The notes beneath the pieces were generated by a model that was not told the origin of the DNA, made no database searches, and saw only the letters and a list, made by a program, of their open reading frames with translations. This document shows positions 20,683-33,200 of a DNA stretch of 64,000 bases, piece by piece. Both the position numbers and the translations under genes were made by a program. This stretch comes from Plantago ovata (Eukaryota; Streptophyta; Magnoliopsida; Lamiales; Plantaginaceae), in NCBI GenBank assembly GCA_028274465.1, contig CM051458.1, forward strand, positions 57,401,253 to 57,465,252. The letters run 5' to 3'. The number at the start of each line of letters is the position of its first letter. The stretch's first letter is position 1.

Positions 20683-21876
20683 TGATGAAACGGTTTGTCA
20701 GACTCGATTAATCAAATAAATTTGTATTTAGCCAAAGGCAATTCACAACTACAACGAAAACCGTGGTGTAGCATTAGAATAACCTCGGGTGTCGATCTCT
20801 AAGGACTATAACTAGCTTTATCTAATTTAACTTGAGAATATAAAATAGCAGACGACTTAGCAAAAGTTTTTCTTAACAGATAATGGAGATTTGTGATAGT
20901 ATGGTCATTCAAAGCATAACGGGTTAATAATCATGCATAAATTCCTCGGTCTTGCATGGAGATCTTTGATCAATGAATTGTCCAATTGTGTTCCAAAATT
21001 ATTCAACACTACGAAGATATAGATTTAGATAGATCAAAGAAATAAAGCAATAACTTAGAGTATAATGTGTGATATAGCCATTAGCATAATTATCAACCCT
21101 TCGCTAAGAAATCACATACTATCACCAACGAGAAGTTTAGCTACTCATAGATGTCATGCAATCAACATAAATCATACTACGAATGAATGAAAACATGATG
21201 AAAGATATATAAATATAAATAGAAAAACTGTAAGATACAATGTTACCGAAGGTTGTCAATCTCCGAAAAATCGCGATCTTACAAGCTCCAAACTGCTAAG
21301 AAAAAGTATCTCCTAAGCTAAGAACCCCCAGAACAGGCTCTGGGAAATTCCTACCTAAAACTACTGAGAAAGGTGAGAGAAAAGGTCTGGAAAAGTATGA
21401 AAAACGGAGAAAACTGAGCAACTATATAGGCTTTCGAATTGTGTGGGGCGAAGGGCCCCACACACCGGGCGATTCGCCTGGTGCGGGGCGATTCGCCCCA
21501 CATCCCGGGCGACTCGCCCGAGAGTAAATTTCGGCCATATAAGTGTTTTCGACGCGTTTTTGGATTTCTTCCCCTTTTCGGACTCGGTTTCTGACTTCTA
21601 GTGACCTTCTAGCCTCCAGATTCGACCCCTAGACTTCAAATCCTATCCGGAGTCTTTCAGATACTCCAATTAGGCTTCTGGAACACCAATTCCTTGTCTA
21701 CCTCAATATAATTGCCCGAAAAACTTCGTTTTTCAACCAAAACCTGGAAAATAAAAACTAAAGGGAAACGTGACACTATTCTAATAAAATGCACTAAAAT
21801 ATAGCTAAATTAACATAGAGGATAGCTAAAATAGGTGAAAAAGACTCAAATGAAAGTGCAAAATACACATTCATCA
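20683..21876 (-). mobile_element. 5' LTR of gypsy E5 (family A, 1194 bp)
   Basis: On the minus strand it begins TGATGAATGTG and ends GTTTCATCA next to the PBS. The palindrome cluster (21441-21524, GGGGCGA-T-TCGCCCC and CGGGCGA-C-TCGCCCG) lies upstream of a CTATATAGT-type TATA (21420-21429). Its outer end at 21876 interrupts a Sirevirus accessory ORF, so E5 inserted into that gene. Confidence 0.87.
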
Positions 21877-22422
21877 ATCTACATTGTAGATAATCTAGAT
21901 GATCAGACTCTGGAACCAGCAAGTGATATTGATGCTGATCTAAGAACCGCGGCACTTGCTGATGCTGCTGATGTTGAAAAGATGGTTGCTGAACAAGCAA
22001 CTCATCAAGTTGCTGAAGAACCAGTTGCTGAGACTGCAATGGTTCAAGTCCCAGAGATTGCTGAAACACCACAAGAGACACTATTCGACGACGCATCTCG
22101 TGATGTTGAGAATACTGGACCTAGTTCACCGAAAACATCCATTGACAAAGTTCAGCTTGTGCTGACAGAACTGAGTCAACAAATGGAGTTGGAGATTGAA
22201 GACACTTCCAACAAATCAGTAGATGTTTTCATGACAAGCAGTGAACTCAAGGGTAAAGATGTCTCTGCTCAACTTGTCATTTCAGAGACAAGGGAGATTG
22301 CTGAACCCGCACAGCTTTCTCAAATAGAGCAAGAAAACAAGTCTGCTGAAGAACAAGTCCCAGATACTGAAGAAGCTGTCATTGCTGAGAGGACTGAGTC
22401 ACCACCTGTCCTTCTTCAGCAG

Positions 22423-22809
22423 GTAGTTAACTCAACCATAAGCAAAACTTCAATATCTGAAACTCATTCTTTTGCTAATATAATGATTTCTTTACAGACT
22501 TCTCAAGATACAAGTCAGAAGGTTGCTGAAGCCTCTGCACCAGAATCCACATCTCCTGCTCAGCAGGTAGATAAAGTTTTTGGTAATTCAACTAAGTTTG
22601 AAAACGTCGTACTTGTATCTAACTTAAAATTATTTCAGGATGAACAATTCAAGGACGCTTCTCAAGCTCCTGAAGCAATGGAAATAGTACCAACACAAAC
22701 AAGTGTGCAACATGAGCTTGCGGAATCTCAGCAGGTAAATCATGTTCCATCTTTGGACTCTAAAACTATTCTCCAAACCTTTCATGAACTTAATTTTATT
22801 CTTTTTCAG
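22423..22809 (+). other. three short introns in the copy i accessory ORF
   Basis: Introns at 22423-22497 (75 nt), 22567-22638 (72 nt) and 22735-22809 (75 nt) all follow an exon ending CAGCAG. They start GTAGTT, GTAGAT and GTAAAT and end TTTACAG, TTTCAG and TTTCAG. The exons between them are 69 and 96 nt, so every junction is phase 0. All three introns are multiples of three and free of in-frame stops here. Homologous introns in copy ii contain stops in two of three cases, which favours real splicing. Confidence 0.55.
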
Positions 22810-23128
22810 GCTCAAAAGGAGACCAGTGAAGTGGTTCACATCACTGAAGATCCTAAAGTAAGTTCAAAGGAACTTTACTCAGACTTCAAGAATACTACCT
22901 TGACCAGAGTTGCTAAGTCTGTCAGCAACTGGCAAAGGTACAGAAGGATGGACTTTTCTGACCTTCACCTTCATCTGTCCAACGAGAAAAAGAGACTTTC
23001 TCTGCTGAAACTCGAGACGTTTGTGCACTCAATACTTCCAGAAGAGTTGACATATTCTCAGCTCATGAGTTCAAGTCTGATTGGTCTAATCAGAGAGAAT
23101 ATGAAAGCCAAATTCAAGAGTGCCTCTC

Positions 23129-24387
23129 TGATGAATGTGTATTTTACACTTTCATTCGAGTCTTTTTCACCTATTTTAGCTATCCTCTATGTTAATTTAG
23201 CTATATTTTAGTACATTTTATTAGAATAGTGTCACGTTTCCCTTTAGATTTTATTTTACAGGTTTTGGTTGAAATTCGGAGATTTCCGGGCAATTATATT
23301 GAAGTCTACAAGGAATTGGTGTTCCAGAAGCCTATTTGGAGTATCTGAAGGTTTCCGGATAGGATTTGGAGTCTAGGGGCCGAATCTGGAGGTTAGAAGG
23401 CTACTAGAAGTCATAAACCGAGTCCGAAAAGGTGAAGAAATCCAAAACCGCGTCGAAAACGCGGAAATTCCGCGAAATAGCTGTGGGGCGAACCGCCGCA
23501 CTGTGGGGCGAACCGCCGCGGACTAATTCAGGGCCTATATAGTGCTCAGTTTTCTCTCCGAAAATCATATCTTTCCAAGCCTACTTTCTCACCTCTCTCT
23601 ATAGTTTTAGGTAGGAACTTCCCGGGGCCTGTCCTGGGAGTTCCATAGCTTAGGGGATACTTTTTCATAGCAGATTGGAGCGCGTAGGATCGCAATCATC
23701 CGGAGATTGACAACCTTCGGTAACTTTGTATCTTACAGTTTTTATCTACTTATTTTATCTTCTTTCAATATGTTTTCTTCTATGATTTCTATTGATTGCA
23801 TGCCTATTATGAGTAGCTAAACTTATCGTTGGTGGTAGTATGTGAATTCTTAGCAAGGGAAGATAATCATGCTAATGGCTATATCGCGCATTATACTCCG
23901 TGTCATTGCTTTATTTCGTTGATCAGTTGTAACCAAAATTCTCGTATGTTGTATTGATCATTATGCACAATTGGACACTAGTCGACCATCAGACCAATTA
24001 TCTTCGTAGTGTTGAATAATTACGGAACACATTAGGACAACCGTGATTGACCAGTCAGAACAGATTATCTTCGTAGTGCTTAATACTTGCAACAGGACAC
24101 TAGATCGATTCAAAGATCTCTATGCAAGACCGAGGAATTTATGCATGATTATCGACCCATTATGTTAAGAAGGACAATACTACCACCAATCTCCATTATA
24201 TGTTAGAAAACCCCTATTGTTATCTGTTTGCTGTTTTTATATTCTTAATTAGATTTGATAAAGCTAGTATAGTCCTGAGAGAACGACAATCGAGTCATTC
24301 TACTACTACACTACGGTTTTCGTTGTAGTTGTGGATTGCCTTTGGCTAATTACAAATTTATTTGATTGACCTTGACAACGTTCATCA
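23129..24387 (+). mobile_element. solo LTR, gypsy family A (1259 bp), target duplication CTCTC
   Basis: It begins TGATGAATGTG and ends CGTTCATCA. CTCTC is duplicated at 23124-23128 and 24388-24392. Palindromes (23484-23521) precede a CCTATATAG TATA box (about 23540). It has no internal region, so it arose by recombination between LTRs. It splits the copy i accessory ORF at the FKSAS/PAEQA position, intact in copy ii. Confidence 0.95.
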
Positions 24388-26422
24388 CTCTCCAGCTGAA
24401 CAAGCTGCGATGCTCAAGGGTTCTTTTGCACCCGTGGTGGCTGATCCCCACAAAATCAATGAAGAAGAGGAAGTTACGAGTATTGCACTTTACAAACATC
24501 TTGAGTTGGTCATACTGACGGACGATGATGAAGATGAAGAGGATGAGAACATTCGTAAAGATCCGAGTGATGATGAAGGAAAAGATTCTAAGGACAAAAA
24601 GGATCACGATGATGATAATCAAGGTCCTAGTCCTGATGCTGGTGGACTTAAACTGACAGTTGCTGAGACTGAACATCATGATACTGACAATCAGCAAGCT
24701 GATCAAACACCAAGTCAGCAACAAGAATCCAATCCTGCTCTCGCTGAGACAAGTACTCCAGCACCTGAACAAGGCGCTGACACTGAAGAAGAGTACGCCA
24801 GAAAGCGCGTTGAATTGAAACTAGGCAAAAGCAAGCTTTCTGATGCCGAGTTATCTTTACTCGATGCCAAGGTCACTGATCCAAACCTTGATGATGAAGA
24901 ATTGAATGAACATTATCAACGAGCACTTCAAAATAGTCTACAGATTCATGCAAGGCATACGCAGAATCTAGACATTGCTCAATCTTCAGGAGTGAAGCCT
25001 CTGGAAGTCCCCTCCCTTCCACTTACTACTGGTCAAACTCCAGTTATTGAGTCTCAAACGTTGCCTTCAGCAACTACTCAATCAAAAGTCACTACTGGTG
25101 AAACTCCAGTTTTTGAGTCTGAAGAGTTGCCATCAGCAACCACTCAACCAAAAGGGAATGAAGCTACAGATTTAGGAACCAAGGTTGCTGGCCTTGATGA
25201 ATCTGATGACGAAGAAGATCTTTCAGCAAATGAGGATGATCAATCAAAGAAAGCTGAACCCGTTGTGGTCACAATTCCTCCTCCTGATGATGAAAATGAT
25301 GTAGGAGATGATATAAGAAGCCATTTGCTGACTAGAGATGATCAATTCGCTACTGAACTTAAAGTTCATTCCTTGACCCCGACTTTAGTGCCGTTTCCAC
25401 ATGTGGAGGATTTTACTCCAAGAATTTTGGCACTGATGGAAGTCCACAAAGCCTACAAAGCAGAAGATGATGCAGTGCTTGCTGAGAGTCCGCTTGACAT
25501 CGGCAAAATACTGGCTACTGTGCTGAAACGCACTACTTCTCTTACCATAGCTCAGAAAGACATAAGTCTACACCACAAAAGCTATGAAGAAGATGTCAGT
25601 CAAGCACTCAAACTAGCAAAGTCTGCATTGAAAAAGGCTCATACTTTCATTGAAGACAAAGTCGAAACTGAGCGCAGACATGAGGAGAACTTGGTGAGTA
25701 TTAATCAAGAATTGTCAAAGCTGACCTCTGATCAGCAGGCAATTATCATGAAGTACAATAGCCTAAGTACTCTTGGTGAAAATTGCAATTAGTTCTTTTC
25801 TCTGCACATTACTCCAATGATGCAATCCATGTCTAAGGGGGAATATAAGCAAAGAAAATCTTCAAGAAAGAAAACCCCTGCTGAAGTGCCACTGACAATA
25901 GAACCTCTTGCTGAAAGAGAGCAAAGTTCTAAAAGACAAGCTGAAGCAGATTCTAAGTTGAATTCAGCAAATCCGAAAAAGAGAAAAACTTCTGCTGAAA
26001 CACATGAATACTGTCACACTGAAAGTCATCAAGATCTGAATGAAGATGATGATGATGATGACAATCAGACAATAACTCAAGCTATAAGAGCTAGACCAAT
26101 TACAGCCCTAACTCCGTCTGGCCACTCAAAACATTTCTCTTCTAACTCAAGATCTTCAGCAAGAGATCAAGAAAATGCAAAGTCAAGAAGAAGAAGGCAA
26201 AGACATGAAGAAAAGAGGCTAGCCAGCATTGTCATTGGCTCCGGCATTGAATACACAAAGACCAGCAAATGAGGAAACAACTCAAAATGTGATCAGAAAT
26301 GTTCATGGTTGCTGGATCTTAAAGCTGGAAGATGTATTGGCAAATGATTTCTTTCCACCTGCTGTACTGAATCAAATGTACACTTGGATTGAATTGAAGG
26401 TGAAAAGAAAAGAAAGGGATCC

Positions 26423-27720
26423 TGATGAACGCGGATGTCGTGCTCCGAATTCAAGCAAATAAATTTGTAATTAGCCAAAGGCAATCCACAACTACAACGA
26501 AAACCGTAGTGTAGCAGTAGAATGACTCGAGTGTCGTTCTCTCAGGACTATAACTTGCTTTATCTATTTAACAAGAGAATATAAAATAGTAGACAGATAG
26601 CAATAGGGGGTTTCTAGCAGATAATGGAGATTGGTGATAGTATGGTCCTTCTTAACATAACGGGTCGATAATCATGCATAAATTCCTCGGTCTTGCATAG
26701 AGATCTTTGAATCAATCTAGTGTCCTGTTGCAAATATTAAGCACTACGAAGATAATTGGTCTGACAAGTCAATCACGATTGTCGTAATGTGTTCCGTAAT
26801 TATTCAACACTACGAAGATAATTGGTCTAATGGTCGACAAGTGTCCAATTGTGCATAATAATCAATACAACATACGAGAATTTTGGTTATAACTGATCAA
26901 CGAAATAAAGCAATGACACAGAGTATAATGCGCGATATAGCCATTAGCATGATTATCTTCCCTCCGCTAAGAATTCACATACTACCACCAACGATAAGTT
27001 TAGCTACTCATAATAGGCATGCAATCAACATAAATCATAGAAGAAAACATATTGAAAGATTATAATAAAATAAGTAGAATAAAACTGTAAGATACAAAGT
27101 TACCGAAGGTTGTCAATCTCCGGATGATTGCGGTCCTACGAGCTCCAAACTGCTATGAAAAAGTATCCCCTAAGCTACAGAACTCCCAGGACAGGCCCCG
27201 GGAAGTTCCTACCTAAAAGTATAGAGAGAGGTGAGAAAGTAGGTCTGGAAAGATATGATTTTCGGAGAAAACTGAGCAACTATATATAGGCCCCGAAATA
27301 CTGTGGGGCGGTTCGCCCCACACACCGGGCGGTTCGCCCCACCTCTGGGACAGTTCGCCACAAAGAGTTTTTCGCGGAATTCCGCGTTTTCGACGCGTTT
27401 TTGGATTTCTTCCCCTTTTCGGACTCGGTTTCTGACTTCTAGTAGACTTCTAACCTCTAGATTCGGCCCCTAGACTTCAAATCCTATCCGGAAACCACCT
27501 TCAGATACTCCAAATAGGCTTCTGGAACACCAATTCCTTGTAAACTTCAATATAATTGCCCGGAAATCTTCGAATTTCAACCAAAACCTGTAAAATAAAA
27601 TCTAAAGGGAAACGTGACACTATTCTAATAAAATGTACTAAAATATAGATAAATTAACATAGAGGATGGCTAAAATAGGTGAAAAAGACTCGAATGAAAG
27701 TGTAAAATACACTTTCATCA
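26423..27720 (-). mobile_element. solo LTR, gypsy family A (1298 bp), target duplication GATCC
   Basis: The minus strand runs from TGATGAAAGTG to GCGTTCATCA. GATCC is duplicated at 26418-26422 and 27721-27725. Palindromes are at 27301-27363 and the TATA (CCTATATATAG on minus) is at about 27280-27290. It splits the accessory ORF just before its C-terminal domain. Confidence 0.95.
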
Positions 27721-28205
27721 GATCCTCCTCCCTTCCCAAGAAACATTGCTGGGAGATGGCTGAATCTGGAAGTCTTGGTAAGAAGAACTTCAATTGGCAA
27801 GAAATTAAAACAAGAACCTGATCTGATTAAACCAATTGATGTTGCTTATTACTCTGATCCTTTAACCAAGAAGTCAAATAAGAAATATGGATTGATTCCT
27901 TATGAGTATTTCTATCTCACTGCTAAGGATCAAGAAGAAGATCTTCTCTGGTTAAGGAAGATTCATGCTAACAAGGGAATTTCAGATACACAACTTCTCC
28001 ATGCCAGCAATTGGGGCATGCACTTGTGGGTGTTGCACTACAAAGAAATGAATGTTGAAAAAGGACTGCATGAACGCAAGGATCATTCAGCTCGAAGTCC
28101 GTAAGCTACTTGAAGATTACGAAAAGGACTGTGTTGAATTTTCTGCACTTGCTGAGAAAAGTGTAAGGGATCATCTGAGAAAATCTTCTGCTGATTTGTG
28201 TAGTT

Positions 28206-28359
28206 AACTCTGAACTTTCTTGTAAACTTACTGAAAGATAACTATCAGCAATAAAGCTTTTGACTCTTATTGGTTTTTGATTATGCAATCTACTTATGCT
28301 TACTGTTTTATTATTCAAGTATGCTTGCATTAATCAACTGATTTATTCAACATCAGAAA
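28206..28359 (+). other. 3' UTR of copy i accessory ORF, interrupted
   Basis: It matches the 3' UTR of copy iv (56844-57050) until the Sirevirus LTR at 28360 begins. The shared block TTTATTCAACATCAG lies at the break. Confidence 0.65.
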
Positions 28360-30033
28360 TGTTGGTCCCTTTAAACAACAAGAAAAGACTAGAGGGGGGG
28401 GGGTGAATAGTCTTTTCAAACTTTTGTCGTTTAAAACTTTCTCAGCAAGTACTTATTACTTTACAGTAATGAGGTTGCTGATACTTAACTTTCTCAGCAA
28501 GCGTAAGTTACTTTACAGTAGCTTGGTTTGCTGATACTTAAAATCAGAGAGCGGAAGTCTTTGAAACGATAAGTGCTTTTTCAGCAAGTAAAGAGTTTCA
28601 CCAAGTGATGTGAGTGACTGTGTACAAACAGATATAATTTGCTGAAAGCTAAATGCAGTAAGTAAATCACACAAACACTTTTAGAGTGGTATCTGAGAGT
28701 GGCGTAATCTCCCAACTAATCCAGTTCGTCCTTTCTAGGACTGAATCCACTAAGATATGATTGAGGTTCCTTACAATCTCCTATCTAAAGCGATTCAACA
28801 GAAACCAAAGCACACTTGCTTTGTCTCCAACCTAAACTAGAGAACTCAACCTTGTTCTCCACCAAACTTGGTACTTTTAATCAGCAAAAACTTGCTCGAT
28901 TAAGTTCCCCCTGAATATCACGCCTGAAAGGGTGTATTTTCAGTTAGAGAGTTTTGGGGTGAGATAACTTAATTATAACTTATTCAGTTACAACAAGTAA
29001 TCTAAGAAACAGAACTTGGAATACTTTGCAGTAAACAAGTTTGATTGTTTCTGGTGTCAAGACTTGTTCTTGTTCGAAAGAAAGAACACTTAACTAATTT
29101 CTTAGCCGAGTTTGTTCTACTTCTTCACAAGTAGCTTTTTCAAGCTTTAAGTCTTGGAACGAATCAATGACAGTAAGAGTGTTTGAAGGTTTGTGAATTT
29201 TAAGCACAAGTGAGAGTTTGATCACGTTGTTGACACACTTCAACTCTTTGCCGGATGACCTCTATTTATAGTGCAAGTAAGGAGCCGTTTGAATTTCAAA
29301 TCCTAAGGCTTTTGTTCCTTAACATGTCACTATCTTGCTTTGTACTTTCAGCAGCAACCTTTGTTTGTCTTCTAGTCTTCATTTCCTTTGTGTGTAAGCT
29401 TTGCATTAAATGCACCTTTGAATAGAATTCAAACAGTAACATTGGAGCGCAAATCTCGTACATTCAGCAAGAGGTCACATATGTTCATCAGCAAGTGTTC
29501 ATTCTCAGTTTCAGCAAGCACAACCTACTCTGTCTTTCAGATTTTCACTTATGCAATGCTGTTGCTGAAAATTTCACTTTCTGAGCAACACGTGCCTTAC
29601 CAGTCTTCAGCAATCTTCAAGTCTTCAAGTCTTCAAGTCTTCAAAAGTCTTCAAGATTTTGACCGGTTTCTTATTTGCTTCAATAATTTGTTTGTAATAA
29701 ACAAAATACATCTTCAGCAAATGCTTCAATAGGTCATTTTCTTTTCAGAAAATAAGATACATCAAAGCTAAGCATCAATAAGATATTTTCTTTTCAGAAA
29801 ATAAAATACATCATACGCAAATGTGTCAATAAATTAATTTCTTCACAGAAATTAAAGTACGTCATCCACAAAAGAAATAACTTATCTAACACCTATCTAA
29901 GTCATCAGCAAACGTTCCTCTTTTACAATGTCCTTAAAATTCTAAATTCCTATGGACCTTAAGAGTACTAGTTACTGGACTGTTCTTAATTTAGCATGGT
30001 TAATTGCTCATCAAAATTACAAGTTTTCTAACA
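28360..30033 (-). mobile_element. 3' LTR of a minus-strand Sirevirus (1674 bp)
   Basis: On the minus strand it begins TGTTAGAAAACTTG and ends GGGACCAACA, and is preceded by a polypurine tract, so it is the 3' LTR of the element carrying accessory ORF copy ii. A hairpin with 9-bp stem AAAAGACTA/TAGTCTTTT and a C-rich loop lies at 28383-28416. At least 14 copies of TTGCTGA or TCAGCAA were counted by eye. The related LTRs are 38600-39810, 54998-56175 and 57105-58631. Confidence 0.87.
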
Positions 30034-30294
30034 AATTTCCCCCTTTTTGATGATAGCAATCCATGGCTAAATTAATTGTTACCCTTTTAGAGGTTTTTGA
30101 TGTTGAATAAATCAGATGATTAATGCAAGCATACTTGAAATAATAAACAGTAAGCATAAGTAAGTTGCATAATCAAAAACCAATAAGAGTCAAAAGAATT
30201 CATTGCTGAAAGTTATCATTCAGAAGTTTACAAGAAAGCATAGATAACAAAGAATCAGCAAACAAAAACTTTAACAAGAGACTATTGCAGGGGC
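30034..30294 (-). other. polypurine tract and 3' UTR of Sirevirus copy ii
   Basis: On the minus strand TCAAAAAGGGGGAAATT (30034-30050) abuts the LTR and is the polypurine tract. The rest is AT-rich 3' UTR homologous to 56844-57104. Confidence 0.8.
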
Positions 30295-33200
30295 TTAAAC
30301 TCTTTCAGAGTATTTTCTCAGAATCTCTCTTACACTCTTCTCAGCAAGAGCAGTGAATTCAACACAATCCTTCTCGTAGTTTTCCAGAAGCCTACGGACT
30401 TGTAGTTGAAGAATTCTTGCATTTTTGCAGGCAGTATGATGATGCTTTTCAGCATTCATTTCCATGTAGTTAACTACCCACAAATGCATGCCCCAATTGC
30501 TGGCATGGAGAAGCTGTGTATCTGAAATGTTTCTCGGATGAATCTTTCTTAACCAGAGAAGATCTTCTTCTTGATCCTGAGCAGTAAGATAGAAGTACTC
30601 ATAAGGAATCAATCCAAGTTTCTTCTTAGGTTTCTTTGTTACGGGTCAGCATAGTAAGCGATGCCAGGTGGTTTGATCAGATTTGGTTCTTGCTTGTATG
30701 TCTTACCAATGGCAACTCTTCTTACATGGACCTCTAGATTCAACCATTTCCCAGCAATATTTCTTGGGAGGGATTCTTCCCTTTGCTTTCTTTGGACCTT
30801 GAGTTCAATCCATTTGAACATCTGATTCAAAATGGCTGTAGGAAAGAACTCATTTACCAGCAAGTCTTCCAGCTTTAGGATCCAGCAACCATGAATGTTT
30901 CTGATCACATTCTGAGTGGTTTCATCATTGCTGGTCTTTGTATATTCAATGCCGGAGCCAATAGCAATGCTGGCCAGCCTTTTCTCTTCCTGTCTTTGCC
31001 TTCTTCTTCTTGATTTAGCATTGTCTTGATCTCTTGCTGAAGAGTCAGACGAAAAATGCCTTGAGTGGCCAGACGGAGTTATGGCTGTTAAGGGTCTAGC
31101 TCTTATGGCTTGAGCTATTGTTTGATTGTCATCATCTTCTTCATCATCTTCATTCAGATTGTGATGACTTTCATTGTGACAGAAATCTTGAGTTTCAGCA
31201 GCGGTTTTTCTCTTTTTTGGTACTTGCTGAATTTAACTCAGTTTCTGCTTGTCTTTTAGAACTTTTTTCTCTTTCAGCAAGAGGTTCTAGTGGAAGTGGC
31301 GCATCAGCAGCAGGAGTAGGAGGGGTTTGATTGCTTTTTCTAGTCTTCTTTTCCCCCTTAGACATGGATTGCAACATCGGAGTGATGTGCAGAGAATAAA
31401 ACTTATTGCAATTTTCAGCAAGAGTGTTGAGGCTATTATACTTCATGATGATTTCCTATTGGTCAGAGTTCATTGTTGCTAACTCTTTTTGAATATTCAT
31501 CATGTTCTCTTCATGTCTTTTCTCTGTTGCGGCCTTCTCATCCATAATATTCTGAGCTTTGATGAGAGCAGTCTTTGCAAGCCTGAGCGCCTGACTTACA
31601 TCTTCTTCATAGCTCTTGTGATAAAGACTTATGTCTCTCTGAGCTATTGTCAAGGTTGTAGTGCGTCTCAGCACTGTAGCCAATATCTTTCCAATGTCAA
31701 GTGGGCTCTCAGCAAGCAATGCCTCATCTTCAGCTTTGCAGGCATCATGGACTTGCTTTAGTGCTAGAATTCTGGGAGTAAACTCCTCAACTCTTGGAAC
31801 GGCACTAAATGCGGTGTTAAGGAATGAACCTTAATTTCAGAAGCAAACTGATCATCACGCGTCAGCAATTCGGCTCTTAGTCCATCGTCTAAATCATTGA
31901 TGTAATCAGGAGGAGGAATCTGAACGACTTTTGGGTCTCTTTTGGATTGTTCATCATCATTTTCTGACAAGTCGTCATCATCCTCTGATTCATCAATTTG
32001 AGCGACTTTGGAGCCTTTGTCAGTAGCTTCACTTCCTTTTTGTTGAGTGGTTGCTGATGGGAACACTTCAGACTCAACGACTGGAGTTTCACCAGTAGAT
32101 AGTTGTTTTAATTGAGCATGGGCTCAATTACTGGAGTTTCGCCAGTAGTTAGTTTAATTGAGTAGTTGCTGAGGGCAACGTTTGAGACTCAATAACTGGA
32201 GTTGCGCCAGTAGTAAGTGGAAGGGATGGAACTTCCTTCGATTTTGGTCTTGAAGATTCACCAATTTCCAGATCATGCGTATGCCTTGCATGGATCACGA
32301 GACTATTTTGTAGAGCTCGTTGGTAATCTTCATCTTCTTCATCCTCATCTTCAAGGTTTTCTGCAGTAACCTTGGCATCAGAAACTGGACTCTTGCCATT
32401 TTTCAAGGCAGCCCTTTTTCTGGCGTATTCTTCTTCAGTATCAGCACCTTGTACAGGTGCTTGATTTTCAGCAGCAGCAGGAGGAGGTTGAGATTCTTGC
32501 TGAGATTGTTGTTGATCAGCTTGCTGATTGTCAGAGGGATTAGTTTCAGCAGCTGTCAACTTTAATCCACCAGCACCAGGACTTGGACATTGATTGTCAT
32601 CATCGTCATCCTTTTTGTCCTTAGAATCTTTCCCTTCATCATCACTGGGATCAGTGGGAATGTTCTCATCTTCTTCTTCTTCTTCATCATCTGTCAAAAT
32701 GACTAGCTCAACGTGTGTAACAAAGCAACACTTGTCACTTCCTCTTCCTCAGTTAGTTTGTGGGGATCAGCCACCACAGGAACAAAGAGCCTTTGAGCAT
32801 CACAGCTTGTTCAGCTGGAGAGGCACTCTTAAATTTGGCCTTCATATTCTCTCTGATTTGAGCAATCAGATTTGAACTCATTTGCTGAGAATATGTCATT
32901 TCGTCAGGAAGGATGGAGTGGACAAATGTTTCGAGCTTCAGCAGTGAAGATCTCTTTTTCTCATTTGAGAGATGAAGGTGAAGATCTGAGAAGTCCATTC
33001 TCCTATATCTTTGCCAGTTGCTGACGGACTTAGCAACTCTTGACAAAGTTGTCCTCTTGAAGCTCAAGTAAAGTTCTTCAGAACTTACTTGCTGATCTTC
33101 AGTGATGAGTACCACTTCAGTGGTCTCCTTTTGAGCCTGAAAAAGAATTTTATTTAGATCAGGATTGGTTGGAGAATTGTTTTAGAGTTTAAATCTGAAA

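Larger units (their letters stand above)
21877..28205 (+). pseudogene. Sirevirus 3' accessory ORF, copy i
   Basis: A long hydrophilic protein gene of unknown function, encoded 3' of pol in Sirevirus-type copia elements. Segments are 21877-23128, 24393-26422 and 27726-28205, separated by two solo gypsy LTRs whose target duplications show where the gene was contiguous. From N to C it has Ala/Glu/Gln-rich repeats with three short introns, a conserved block (SNWQRYRRMDFSDLH), a strongly acidic D/E/K tract (about 24520-24640), a helical region, a basic tract and a conserved C-terminal domain (GCWILKLEDVLAND...IPYEYFYLTAKDQEEDLLWLRKIHANKG). The N-terminus was lost to the E5 insertion. A nonsense codon (TAG at about 25790), a 1-nt insertion near 26266 and a small deletion near 28060 disable it. 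No membrane segment is evident, so it does not look like a classical envelope protein. Confidence 0.65.

Noticed and set aside
21877-28205. Accessory ORF as a retroviral-type envelope
   Set aside because: I see no signal peptide, fusion peptide or transmembrane helix in any copy. The charge pattern suggests a soluble, possibly nuclear, protein.
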